NCBI GenBank assembly: GCA_019113005.1
Contig: DXIE01000057.1
Span: 1 to 64,000, forward strand
Direction of reading: 5' to 3'
Length of the DNA stretch: 64,000 nucleotides
From: Candidatus Butyricicoccus avistercoris
GTDB taxonomy: Bacteria > Bacillota > Clostridia > Oscillospirales > Butyricicoccaceae
In this document: positions 29,074 to 37,193 of the stretch, piece after piece
Position numbering within the stretch: the stretch's first letter is position 1
Layout: each line of letters begins with the position of its first letter
The notes under the pieces: model-generated
The model's input: only the letters and a program-made list of their open reading frames with translations
What the model was told of the DNA's origin: nothing
The model's database searches: none
Made by a program: the position numbers and the translations under genes

Positions 29074-29427
29074 ATGTTTTTAAAATTTATTATAATTGGC
29101 TTGCTTGCTGGACTTGCCAACGGTTTGTTTGGTGCGGGAGGTGGACTATTTATTGTACCTCTTTTAATACATTGGTGCAAAATAGAAGAACGTAATGCCT
29201 TTGCAAGTTCGGTTGCAATTATTCTTCCGATTAGTCTTGTTTCAGCTTTTATATATTTTAAACATGGATATTTAAATATATTCACTGCTTTGCCATATGT
29301 TATAGGTGGTGCTTTGGGTGGTTTTATTTCTGGGCGTTTTTTTAAAAATATAAATATGTTATGGCTTAGAAGAATATTTGCAGTTTTTATACTTTATGGT
29401 GGCTTTCGTGCAATTTTAGGATTTTGA
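29074..29427 (+). CDS. Half-size TauE/SafE membrane protein (N-terminal half)
   Basis: 117 residues with three to four predicted membrane helices, starting with the Gly-rich TauE/SafE motif GLLAGLANGLFGAGGG. Full TauE/SafE sulfite/sulfonate exporters are about 250 residues with two homologous halves. This gene encodes only one half, and the next gene encodes the other, so the two probably form a heterodimeric transporter. The anion or organosulfur substrate is unknown. RBS: AAAGGATAAA upstream of ATG. Confidence 0.8.
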   Translation: MFLKFIIIGLLAGLANGLFGAGGGLFIVPLLIHWCKIEERNAFASSVAIILPISLVSAFIYFKHGYLNIFTALPYVIGGALGGFISGRFFKNINMLWLRRIFAVFILYGGFRAILGF

Positions 29428-29446
29428 TATAAAGGGAATGATTGTT

Positions 29447-29800
29447 ATGAATTATATTGTTCCAGTTATAGTTGGTGTATTAACTGGTATTTTATCTGGT
29501 TTTGGTATTGGTGGCGGCACACTTTTAATGTTATATCTAACAATTATAATGGATATGAAACAGCAAATAGCATCAGGTACTAATTTGCTTTATTTTATTG
29601 CATGTGCACCTTTGGCACTTGTTTCACATATAAAAAATAAACTCATAGATAAAAAAGCGTTTATATTTTGCGTGCTTTCGGGAGTACCTATGTGCATTTT
29701 TGCTTCACTTATGGCAGATAAAATACCGCTTGATATTTTAAAAAAGCTATTTGGAGTTTTTTTACTTTATGTTGGATTTAAAGAGCTTTTTCAAAAATAA
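29447..29800 (+). CDS. Half-size TauE/SafE membrane protein (C-terminal half)
   Basis: Partner of the preceding gene: about 117 residues with the second Gly-rich repeat GILSGFGIGGG and three further helices ending in DILKKLFGVFLLYVGFKELF. The track start at 29438 abuts the AAAGGG site; the ATG at 29447 (MNYIVPVI) has correct spacing and was chosen. Only 19 bp separate the two halves, so they are co-transcribed. A bidirectional terminator follows. Confidence 0.8.
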   Translation: MNYIVPVIVGVLTGILSGFGIGGGTLLMLYLTIIMDMKQQIASGTNLLYFIACAPLALVSHIKNKLIDKKAFIFCVLSGVPMCIFASLMADKIPLDILKKLFGVFLLYVGFKELFQK

Positions 29801-29830
29801 AAATCCGCTTATCAAAAGCGGATTTTTATA
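29801..29830. terminator. Bidirectional terminator between TauE halves and the thiamine operon
   Basis: AAATCCGCTT / AAGCGGATTT stem with a 5-nt loop and T run, at the convergent junction with thiY. Confidence 0.85.
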
Positions 29831-29831
29831 C

Positions 29832-30851
29832 TTAATACTCTAAATTTACCATAACATCAGAAACATCTGGTTTTTCAGAAATAATGCCTTCATCATATAA
29901 CCAGTCGATGTTTTCTTGCCAGCACTGCTCGGTCTGGCTTAAGAATTTTGCAGATTCGGTTTCCATAAGTGGTAAAAGGGTTTGAACAGATTGTTTTTCA
30001 ACATCTGGGTCAAGTGGGAAATTAGCCTCATCCTGATTTTCAAGCAGTACATTTAAAACTTTATCTGGTGAGTTTTTAAAATCCTCAAAACCTTTTTCAC
30101 AAGCTCTTAAAAATCCTTTAAGCACTTCTGGTTCATCTTTTATCATGGTGTCGTTTGCAAGGAATACACCTTCATAATACTGAGGTACGCCAAAATCATC
30201 AGGGAAGAAGTAGTTTACTTCAAAGCCTTCCTTTTCCATCTGAGGTACTTCGTGGTTTACCAGACAACCAATAGTAGCATCAACTTGACCAGTTGTCATA
30301 GATGCCATAAGCTCAAAACCTACATCAATCATTTCCACATCGTCGGCACTAGCACCTGTATTTTTCATAATGCTGTGGATAAGTGCCTCAGATAGTTCTG
30401 TACCTGCATAACCGATTGTTTTACCCACTAGGTCTTTTGGTTCGGTTATGTTTTTATCTTTTAAAGAAAGCACAATATTTAATGGACTTTGGACAACTGC
30501 ACCAATGGACTTTACAGGTATGTTTTGGTCAGCTCTTGACTGAATAACGTCTTGTTGATAGTAAAGACCGATATCTGCTTGACCTGCGGCAATCATACTG
30601 ATAGCATCATTTGTACCTGCTGGTGCTTGTAATTTCACAGTTAAGCCTTCCTCAGCAAAATAACCAGCTTCTTCAGCCTGATATAAAAACGCATGTAATG
30701 CATTTGGATACCAGTCCAAAACAACTGTTAACTCTCTAAGCTCATCGTGACCACTTGCAGAGGCACTGTTAGAGCTATTATTATTGTTTGACGAACAACC
30801 AGCAAGCAACATTGCTACCGCTGTGAATACTGCAAAAATTCTCTTTTTCAT
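29832..30851 (-). CDS. thiY: Thiamine-precursor ABC transporter substrate-binding lipoprotein (ThiY-like)
   Basis: Extracytoplasmic lipoprotein that captures a pyrimidine precursor for the ThiXYZ importer. The track ORF starts at 30896, inside thiX, but AGGAGG precedes the ATG at 30851, giving MKKRIFAVFTAVAMLLAGCSS, a classic lipoprotein signal with the lipobox LAGC. The mature part is an NMT1/THI5-like binding domain (LTVVLDWYPNALHAFLYQAEEAGYF, then ISMIAAGQADIG). Last gene of the thi operon. The formylaminopyrimidine or HMP preference is inferred from the operon, not shown. Confidence 0.9.
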   Translation of the reverse strand: MKKRIFAVFTAVAMLLAGCSSNNNNSSNSASASGHDELRELTVVLDWYPNALHAFLYQAEEAGYFAEEGLTVKLQAPAGTNDAISMIAAGQADIGLYYQQDVIQSRADQNIPVKSIGAVVQSPLNIVLSLKDKNITEPKDLVGKTIGYAGTELSEALIHSIMKNTGASADDVEMIDVGFELMASMTTGQVDATIGCLVNHEVPQMEKEGFEVNYFFPDDFGVPQYYEGVFLANDTMIKDEPEVLKGFLRACEKGFEDFKNSPDKVLNVLLENQDEANFPLDPDVEKQSVQTLLPLMETESAKFLSQTEQCWQENIDWLYDEGIISEKPDVSDVMVNLEY

Positions 30852-30882
30852 ATTAAATCCTCCTATTATAGATGCGATTTTT

Positions 30883-31632
30883 TTATAAATCTCCACGCCA
30901 TGTTATAAGTTTTTTCTCAAGATATGAGATTATGCCAACAATGACCATTGCAATAACGCTAAGTAATACTATCGGTGCAAATACGCCTGCACCGTCTAGC
31001 TGTGTCATCATTCGGCGGCTAAAATATCCAAGTCCTGCGGTAGCTCCTAGCCATTCGCCAATCGCTGCACCGATAATAGACATTGGAATTGCCATTTTCA
31101 TTGCAGAGAAAAAGTGAGGTAGGGCAGCAGGTAATTTTAGTTTAAAGAATATCTCATAGTCGTTTGCACCGAATGTACGCATTAAGTCAATCATATCGGT
31201 TTTTGCAGAACGCAAGCCATCAAAAAGTGTAACAGCTATCGGGAAAAAGGTTATAAGCACAGTAACTAAAACTTTACTCCAAATTGTGTAACCAAACCAC
31301 ATTACAAAAAGCGGTGCAAGTGCGGTTGTAGGTATTGTTTGAGAGGCAATCATAACAGGATATAAGGTTTTTTCTGCAAGAGGAAACATATCCATAATAA
31401 TTGCAAGTGCAACACCCAAGACAATAGAGATAAGCAAGCCTATACCTGTGCATGTCATTGTAGCGGGTAAATGTGCGGTGAAAAGTGGCTTTCTAAGCTC
31501 ACAAAGTTTTTCCAAAATCTGAATTGGTGTAGGTAAAATATATGCAGCGTCAACCTTCATTGCTCCAAACTGCCAGATAATTAGCAGAGCAAATGTGAAA
31601 ATTAAAGCAGGTAAATTATTATTCTTTCTCAA
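30883..31632 (-). CDS. thiX: Thiamine-precursor ABC transporter permease (ThiX-like)
   Basis: 249-residue inner-membrane permease with six predicted helices and the EAA loop (FGANDYEIFFKLKLPAALPHFFSAMKMA) that docks the ATPase. TTG start at 31632 overlaps the thiZ stop as TTGA, so translation is coupled. Forms the importer with thiZ and thiY. Confidence 0.92.
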   Translation of the reverse strand: MRKNNNLPALIFTFALLIIWQFGAMKVDAAYILPTPIQILEKLCELRKPLFTAHLPATMTCTGIGLLISIVLGVALAIIMDMFPLAEKTLYPVMIASQTIPTTALAPLFVMWFGYTIWSKVLVTVLITFFPIAVTLFDGLRSAKTDMIDLMRTFGANDYEIFFKLKLPAALPHFFSAMKMAIPMSIIGAAIGEWLGATAGLGYFSRRMMTQLDGAGVFAPIVLLSVIAMVIVGIISYLEKKLITWRGDL

Positions 31633-32387
31633 ATTAGATTTGCCTCCCTTCTAAGCATTTTTATAAGCTGCTCTCTAAGGGATAACATTTCTGATTTTGT
31701 AAGACTTTCACGGGTTCTTGGATAACCACAAGGAACATCAAATGATACAAGCTTTTTTATTGGTAAATCTTCAATTACAAGCACTCGACCAGATAAAAAC
31801 AAAGCCTCCTCAACATCATGGGTGATAAAAAGCACGGTTTTATGTTCACGTTCCCATTGCTCTAAAAGCCATTCCTGCATAGAAATTCTGGTTAAAAAAT
31901 CAAGTGCAGAAAAAGGCTCATCAAGTAGTAGTAAATCAGAACCAGTTAGCAGTGTTCGGGCAAATGCAGCACGTTGACGCATACCGCCTGAAAGCTCGCT
32001 AGGTTTTTTATTTTCAAGTCCTGAAAGTCCGACTTTCTCAAGTGTTGATTTAACCTTTTCGGTCATTTGCTCTTTTGTAAATGTTTTCTGTATTTGCATT
32101 GGAAGTTTTAAGTTTTCGCCAACTGTACGCCATGGGAAAAGCAAGTCTTTTTGTGGCATATATCCGCAGTAACCTTTTCTTTGGTCAATGCTTTGATTGT
32201 CAACCAGTATTTGACCGCTTTCACGCTCTAATAATTTGCATATTAAACGGAAAATTGTACTTTTACCACAGCCAGATGGCCCAATTACAGAAACAAATTC
32301 ACCTTTATTTATATGAAATGATAAATTTTTAAGCATATAATAATCATCAATATCATATTTAAAGGAAACATCTTTAAATTCTAGCAT
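31629..32387 (-). CDS. thiZ: Thiamine-precursor ABC transporter ATP-binding protein (ThiZ-like)
   Basis: ABC ATPase: Walker A GPSGCGKST, Q-loop MPQKDLLFPW, signature LSGGMRQRAAFAR, Walker B LLLLDEPFSALD and switch His FITHD. The track start (32408) lies within tenA; GGAGTG precedes the ATG at 32387 (MLEFKDVSF), chosen here, giving 252 residues. Resembles the nitrate/sulfonate/taurine-type ATPases used with ThiXY. Confidence 0.92.
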   Translation of the reverse strand: MLEFKDVSFKYDIDDYYMLKNLSFHINKGEFVSVIGPSGCGKSTIFRLICKLLERESGQILVDNQSIDQRKGYCGYMPQKDLLFPWRTVGENLKLPMQIQKTFTKEQMTEKVKSTLEKVGLSGLENKKPSELSGGMRQRAAFARTLLTGSDLLLLDEPFSALDFLTRISMQEWLLEQWEREHKTVLFITHDVEEALFLSGRVLVIEDLPIKKLVSFDVPCGYPRTRESLTKSEMLSLREQLIKMLRREANLI

Positions 32388-32392
32388 GGTTA

Positions 32393-33061
32393 TCACTCCA
32401 TATTCCATGCCATATCCCAGAATTTATATTCATATTCTGAGCAGATAACAAAAATATCAATAAGTTTTTTTGCTTTTTCATCACTGATATTTTCACATAG
32501 CTTGTTCATAAGATTTTCTAGGGTTCGGTTTGCACTTGCATATTCTTCACCAGAATAACCGCTGACCCATTCGCCGTAAAACTCATGGTTTACCGAATCA
32601 GGATAATTTTTAGCTATCCATTTACCGATAAACTCATAGCTTATTGCACAGGATAAAATTGCCGCAAGACCTGCGGTTTCATCGCCATGCTCTGCAACAT
32701 TTAACATATATGATGTATAAGAAAGATTGGTTAAACTGAGTTTAACGTTTTCGACTTCATCATCTGTTATGCCCATTCGGCTCATATAGCCTTTATGGAT
32801 TTTCATTTCACCGTTTAAAATGTTGTTTATGCTAAAAGAGCAAAGCGACATTATTTCTTTATTATCGGTTTTAGTCAGTGTGTGTGCAAAAACTTTTGCA
32901 TAGTCAAAGAGATATAAATAATCTTGCAAGAGATAAAAGCGGAATTTTTTAATATCTAAATTGCCATTTGCAAGCCCTAAAATAAAAGGGTGTTTTAAAT
33001 AGCTTTGCCAGATATTTTCGCTTTCTTCGAGCATACGCTCTATAATAGGTTTAGTATTCAA
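32393..33061 (-). CDS. tenA: TenA family thiamine salvage enzyme (aminopyrimidine aminohydrolase / thiaminase II)
   Basis: All-helical TenA fold, 222 residues. Nucleophile Cys138 in ILSCAISYEFIG corresponds to Cys135 of B. subtilis TenA. The aromatic-Asp segment LLQDYLYLFDYAKVFA matches the substrate pocket. It deaminates aminomethyl-HMP from degraded thiamine to HMP, feeding ThiD. TTG start with a GGGGGT site upstream. It lies between thiM and thiZ in the TPP-riboswitch operon, consistent with the salvage route using imported formylaminopyrimidine. Confidence 0.93.
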   Translation of the reverse strand: MNTKPIIERMLEESENIWQSYLKHPFILGLANGNLDIKKFRFYLLQDYLYLFDYAKVFAHTLTKTDNKEIMSLCSFSINNILNGEMKIHKGYMSRMGITDDEVENVKLSLTNLSYTSYMLNVAEHGDETAGLAAILSCAISYEFIGKWIAKNYPDSVNHEFYGEWVSGYSGEEYASANRTLENLMNKLCENISDEKAKKLIDIFVICSEYEYKFWDMAWNME

Positions 33062-33085
33062 GGTGGTACCCCCAATGAAAAAAAT

Positions 33086-33919
33086 TTATTTTTTTATAAT
33101 TTCAAGTTTTATGTTTTTTGTTAAATCTTCACTTGAAATCATGCTTACAAAGTCAATAAGACGTGTGCGGAATGAGGCGGTGCCCTCCGTCAGTTCTCTC
33201 ACACGCTTTTCTGCAAGTTCGGCTGATACATTCATAACAGCCGCCGCAGTTACCGCACTTTCAAAACATTTATCTGGATTTGCTCCGCAGTATGCCCCTG
33301 TAAGTGCGGTGAGCATACAGCCTGCTCCTGTAATTCTGCTCATCATCTCACTGCCGCCACGAAGTACGACAGTTTGCTCACCATTGCTTATTAAATCAAT
33401 AGCTCCAGTCATCATAATTACAGAGCCAGTTTGCAAGCTGTAATCACAAACCATATCTACGGCTTTAATTAAATTTTTTTCTGTTGTGCTGTCAATTTGG
33501 TTTGCTTCAACGCCTTTTGTTGTTGTGCTGCCCTTGGCTAGTGCTCTAATCTCAGATGCATTACCACGAATAACACTGATTTTTGCATTTTCAAGCAGTG
33601 TTTTACCTGTTTCACTTCTGAGTTTTGATGCACCTGCCGCAACTGGGTCAAGCACAATAGGGTGTTTAAGCTCACTTGCTTTTATTGCGGCTTTTAGCAT
33701 TGCCTCTTGTGCCTTTAAAGCTCCTAGATTTAACACAAGAGATGAACAAAGTGAGGTTATCTCCTCAACTTCTCGCTCATCTTGTGCCATTGTTGGTGCT
33801 CCGTAAGCCGCATGAATTATGTTTGCACAATCATTAACTGTTATATTATTAGTGATTGCATGGACAAGTGGGCGTTTTAGTTTAGTGTTTTCTAAAATTT
33901 TGATTATTTCTTTTATCAA
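33086..33919 (-). CDS. thiM: Hydroxyethylthiazole kinase
   Basis: Phosphorylates the thiazole moiety (THZ) for reuse in thiamine phosphate. Ribokinase-like fold, 277 residues, with VHAITNNITVND, VLDPVAAGASKLR and the catalytic-Cys motif TGAGCMLTALTGA. TTG start overlaps the thiW stop as TTGA. Confidence 0.95.
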   Translation of the reverse strand: MIKEIIKILENTKLKRPLVHAITNNITVNDCANIIHAAYGAPTMAQDEREVEEITSLCSSLVLNLGALKAQEAMLKAAIKASELKHPIVLDPVAAGASKLRSETGKTLLENAKISVIRGNASEIRALAKGSTTTKGVEANQIDSTTEKNLIKAVDMVCDYSLQTGSVIMMTGAIDLISNGEQTVVLRGGSEMMSRITGAGCMLTALTGAYCGANPDKCFESAVTAAAVMNVSAELAEKRVRELTEGTASFRTRLIDFVSMISSEDLTKNIKLEIIKK

Positions 33920-34419
33920 CGCAGTGATACCTCAAGCTGATTTAAAATATTTGTGCGTTTTAGTGAAGATAACACCAAAACAGAGATAAAAGCACCAACA
34001 GCAGTTGATAACATAAATGATGGTACAAAGGTAAAAAGTGCAGCATCTTTATTGTTCATAAGCCATGCAGCAAGCGGATATGATGCCATAGCACCTAAAA
34101 TACCTGTGCCAAAAACCTCGCCGATATAGGCAACTGGCAGTTTTGGACATGCTTTGTATAATAGACCGCAAAGCAGTGCACCAATCGTAGAACCAGTGAA
34201 TGCAAGTATACTGCCAAGTCCTAAAAGATTGCGAAGTAGGGAAGCGACAAACGCCATACCTACTGCATACCAAGGGCCAAGCACTACGGCAGCAATAACA
34301 TTTACCATATGCTGTACTGGTGAGCATTTAGCTCCAAATACTTGAACGTAAAATAAACTTCCTACAACAGCTATTGCTGTTAGCACTCCCGAAAGTGTGA
34401 GTTTTTTTGTGTTTTGCAA
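33916..34419 (-). CDS. thiW: Thiazole precursor transporter substrate-specific component ThiW
   Basis: Membrane protein of 167 residues with about five helices (LSGVLTAIAVVGSLFYVQVFGAKCSPVQHMVNVIAA opens it), matching the ThiW S-component of ECF transporters for hydroxyethylthiazole. It needs the shared EcfAA'T module, not in this window. TTG start; its RBS (AAGGAGGTT) is formed by the last codons of thiD (K-E-V), so it is tightly coupled to thiD. Confidence 0.9.
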   Translation of the reverse strand: MQNTKKLTLSGVLTAIAVVGSLFYVQVFGAKCSPVQHMVNVIAAVVLGPWYAVGMAFVASLLRNLLGLGSILAFTGSTIGALLCGLLYKACPKLPVAYIGEVFGTGILGAMASYPLAAWLMNNKDAALFTFVPSFMLSTAVGAFISVLVLSSLKRTNILNQLEVSLR

Positions 34420-34422
34420 GTT

Positions 34423-35211
34423 TTAAACCTCCTTAAATTTAAAGCCATGGTCAAGTGGCCCGCTGCCTTTACCAAGGTCAAGCTGTGCATTTAATGCTCC
34501 AGTTATATAATCCTTTGCGTTTTGCACAGCTTGTGCAAGAGTGCAGCCTTTAGCTAAATTACACGCAATAGCAGAGGATAATGTGCAACCTGTGCCATGG
34601 GTGTTAGGATTATTAATACGCTTGCCCGAAAACCAGTGAATATTGCCGTTTTCATACAGTAAATCATCTGCTGAGTCTGTCAAATGACCGCCTTTAATCA
34701 AAATAGCTGCACTGGTAATCTCAGCAATCTTTTCTGCTGCCTTTAACATATCATCTTTGGTTTCAATGTTAAGACCCGATAATACTTCAGCCTCAGAAAT
34801 GTTAGGTGTAATAAGTGTTGCAAGTGGCATAAGTTTATTTATTAATGTATTGACAGCATCATTTTTCATAAGACTACTGCCACTTGTTGCAACCATTACA
34901 GGGTCACAGACAATATTTTGTGCGTTATATTCCTTTAGCTTTTTGGCAATACTGTCTATAATATCAGTATTTGATACCATGCCGATTTTTACAGCATCTG
35001 GTCTGATATCTTCAAAAACACAATCAATTTGCTTTGCTACAAATTCTGGTGATGACTCTAAAACATCATATACGCCAGTTGTGTTTTGTGCGGTAAGTGC
35101 GGTTATAACGCTCATACCATAAACACCATTTGCTAACATGGTTTTAAGGTCGGCTTGAATACCTGCACCGCCTGAGCAGTCCGAGCCTGCAATAGTTAAT
35201 ACTTTTTTCAA
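34423..35211 (-). CDS. thiD: Hydroxymethylpyrimidine/phosphomethylpyrimidine kinase
   Basis: Phosphorylates HMP twice to HMP-PP for thiamine phosphate synthesis. 262 residues, ribokinase-like, with AGSDCSGGAGIQADLKT, an ILIKGGHL block and the catalytic THGTGCTLSSAIA. TTG start with AGGAGG 8 bp upstream. First gene of the operon, directly behind the TPP riboswitch terminator. Confidence 0.96.
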   Translation of the reverse strand: MKKVLTIAGSDCSGGAGIQADLKTMLANGVYGMSVITALTAQNTTGVYDVLESSPEFVAKQIDCVFEDIRPDAVKIGMVSNTDIIDSIAKKLKEYNAQNIVCDPVMVATSGSSLMKNDAVNTLINKLMPLATLITPNISEAEVLSGLNIETKDDMLKAAEKIAEITSAAILIKGGHLTDSADDLLYENGNIHWFSGKRINNPNTHGTGCTLSSAIACNLAKGCTLAQAVQNAKDYITGALNAQLDLGKGSGPLDHGFKFKEV

Positions 35212-35239
35212 AACTTAAATCCTCCTTAAAAACAAAAAA

Positions 35240-35276
35240 CCGAAAACAAACCACATAAAAATAGGAATGTTTCCGG
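35240..35276 (-). terminator. Riboswitch-controlled intrinsic terminator in thiD leader
   Basis: On the minus strand CCGGAAACA / TGTTTTCGG (one G-U) closes a 19-nt loop and is followed by TTTTTTG, between the TPP aptamer and the thiD ribosome site. This position fits transcription attenuation: TPP bound, terminator formed. Confidence 0.75.
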
Positions 35277-35305
35277 TATTAAGTCAAAAAATAACAAAAT
35301 TTCGT

Positions 35306-35396
35306 CAGCGTCCCTACGTTGGCATTATCCAAATCAGGTTAAAGGTCGAGGGGAAAACGCCCCTCCTCTCAGCCTTCCTTATGAAAGCTCCCTTGC
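35306..35396 (-). promoter_or_regulatory. TPP riboswitch (THI element)
   Basis: Read on the minus strand, the conserved core is complete: CAAGGGAGC, GGCTGAGAGG, then ACCTTTAACCTGATTTGGATAATGCCAACGTAGGGA split over the two arms. CTGAGA, ACCTGAT and GGATAATGCCA are the THI-box landmarks that bind thiamine pyrophosphate. It lies about 95 bp upstream of thiD, ahead of the whole salvage operon. Confidence 0.97.
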
Positions 35397-35403
35397 ACAA
35401 GAA

Positions 35404-35432
35404 ATGCTATCACTAAACACAAAATTTGTCAA
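35404..35432 (-). promoter_or_regulatory. Promoter of the thiamine salvage operon
   Basis: Minus strand TTGACA, 17-bp spacer, TAGCAT, immediately upstream of the riboswitch. Confidence 0.75.
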
Positions 35433-35524
35433 GTATTTTACAAAATTAGACTTGAAATTTGAGTTTAAATAAATTATCATTCTAAAAAATATGTAAAAAA
35501 ATATGTAAATTTAGGTGATATATA

Positions 35525-35992
35525 ATGATAAATACTACACTATGTTATATTGAAAAGGATAATAAATATTTAATGCTGCACTGCAACAAACAAAACTTAA
35601 ATAATGACAAATGGTTAGGTGTTGGCGGAAAATTCGAAGATAAAGAAAGCCCAGAGGATTGTGTACTCCGTGAAACACTAGAGGAAACAGGCTTAACTTT
35701 AACATCTTATCAGTATAGAGGTATAATTACATTTGTTTCTGATAAATATGAAACTGAATATATGCATTTATTTACTGCTGATAAATGGGAGGGTGAAATA
35801 AAAGAGTGTGACGAGGGTGAGCTTGTTTGGGTGGATAAAAGCAAAATTAGCTCTTTGCCTATATGGGAAGGGGATAAGCTGTTTTTTAAACTGCTTGATG
35901 AAAAAGAACCTTTTTTCTCTCTCAAGGTATGCTATGAGGGTAACACTCTTGCTCATGCTGTGCTAAACGGCAAACCGCTTTTATTAGGCTAA
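35525..35992 (+). CDS. NUDIX hydrolase (8-oxo-dGTP diphosphatase-like)
   Basis: 155-residue NUDIX protein with an intact box G-K-F-E-D-K-E-S-P-E-D-C-V-L-R-E-T-L-E-E-T-G-L, i.e. G-x5-E-x7-R-E-U-x-E-E-x-G-U, so catalysis is expected. The MLHCNKQNLNNDKWLGVGGKFE opening is that of MutT/YjhB-type members that hydrolyse oxidised nucleotides. The substrate is not provable from sequence. RBS AGGTGA before ATG. Monocistronic between the thi leader and the heat-shock operon. Confidence 0.85.
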   Translation: MINTTLCYIEKDNKYLMLHCNKQNLNNDKWLGVGGKFEDKESPEDCVLRETLEETGLTLTSYQYRGIITFVSDKYETEYMHLFTADKWEGEIKECDEGELVWVDKSKISSLPIWEGDKLFFKLLDEKEPFFSLKVCYEGNTLAHAVLNGKPLLLG

Positions 35993-36059
35993 TATTGTGT
36001 CGATTTAGTGAATATTTTATTTATTTTCTTATCATTCATAAATTATTTACATACACCCC

Positions 36060-36088
36060 TTGACTTATTGCTCTTATGGTGGTAAATT
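36060..36088 (+). promoter_or_regulatory. hrcA operon promoter
   Basis: TTGACT, 17-bp spacer, TAAATT, directly upstream of the CIRCE element. Confidence 0.75.
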
Positions 36089-36092
36089 AATT

Positions 36093-36119
36093 TTAGCACT
36101 CAGAGGTTAAGAGTGCTAA
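36093..36119 (+). promoter_or_regulatory. CIRCE heat-shock operator
   Basis: Perfect consensus TTAGCACTC-N9-GAGTGCTAA between the promoter and hrcA. HrcA repressor binds it; GroEL-dependent HrcA folding relieves repression on heat stress. Confidence 0.98.
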
Positions 36120-36135
36120 ATGAAAGGAGGGCTCC

Positions 36136-37176
36136 ATGATGGAGCTTTCAGAACGCAAAAAACAAATATTGAAAGCTATTATCGGTGATTATATTTTAAC
36201 CGCTGAGCCTGTGGGTTCTAAAGCTCTTGCGGCTCGTCCAGAGCTTAAATTTTCTTCTGCCACCATAAGAAACGAAATGAGCGAGCTTGAAGAAATGGGT
36301 TATCTTGAAAAACCACACACATCGGCTGGCAGAATACCATCACCTCTTGGCTATCGCTTATATGTAGATGAGCTTATGGACTCATATGATATATCCGATA
36401 AAGATATACCGCCAATAGAGGCAATGCTAAAAGGCAAAGCAAAAGAGCTTGACAGACTTATTCAGGAAGCGGGCAGACTGGTTTCCAGTCTTACAAATTA
36501 TGCATCTGTCGCTGTAACTCCTGATATGAATAGATGTGTTATAAAACAGTTTGAGATTATAACTGTTGATACAAGTACATTTGTTATTGTAGTTGTTACA
36601 GACACAGGGCAAGTTAAAAATAAACTTGTGCATACAGCTGCTCCTGTCACTAAAGATGAGTCAGAACTGCTAACTTACATTTTAAATCAAACACTCACTG
36701 GTTTGCCGCTAAGTCAAATAACAGCAGAACGTTTTGATGTTGTAAGACGTGCAGCGGGGCTTTCAGCACTGCTTGCTCCAGTTGCCGAATATATAGCAGA
36801 GCTGATAGAAGAACTTGGCAGTCAAAAGGTATTTTTAGACGGTGCGAATAAACTGCTGAGATTTCCAGAATATCGTGACCCAGATAAAGCTCAAGCACTG
36901 CTTGACTATATAACAACCGATGATAAACATTTACTTCCTGTTTGCAAAGACATGGACGGAGTTCAGTTTTTCATAGGTCCAGAAAACGGTGAAAATCCAC
37001 TTTCTAATGCATCTATGATTTACGCAAAATATGACATTGGTAATTTGGGTCAAGGTGTTATAGGTATTGTAGGCCCTACAAGAATGGATTATAAAAGACT
37101 TTCGGCAAGGCTTTCTCACTTTGCTAAAGAGCTTAACAAGCTGATAGCTGAAACTTTTTTAGATGAAAACAAATAG
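36136..37176 (+). CDS. hrcA: Heat-inducible transcription repressor HrcA
   Basis: 346-residue repressor of the CIRCE regulon. The N-terminal winged helix-turn-helix (ERKKQILKAIIGDYILTAEPVGSKALA, followed by FSSATIRNEMSELEEMGYLEKPHTSAGRIPS) and the GAF-like dimerisation core are typical. RBS AAAGGAGGG before tandem ATGs (36136 chosen). First gene of hrcA-grpE-dnaK-dnaJ and autoregulated through CIRCE. Confidence 0.97.
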   Translation: MMELSERKKQILKAIIGDYILTAEPVGSKALAARPELKFSSATIRNEMSELEEMGYLEKPHTSAGRIPSPLGYRLYVDELMDSYDISDKDIPPIEAMLKGKAKELDRLIQEAGRLVSSLTNYASVAVTPDMNRCVIKQFEIITVDTSTFVIVVVTDTGQVKNKLVHTAAPVTKDESELLTYILNQTLTGLPLSQITAERFDVVRRAAGLSALLAPVAEYIAELIEELGSQKVFLDGANKLLRFPEYRDPDKAQALLDYITTDDKHLLPVCKDMDGVQFFIGPENGENPLSNASMIYAKYDIGNLGQGVIGIVGPTRMDYKRLSARLSHFAKELNKLIAETFLDENK

Positions 37177-37193
37177 TTTTAAGGAATGATATA

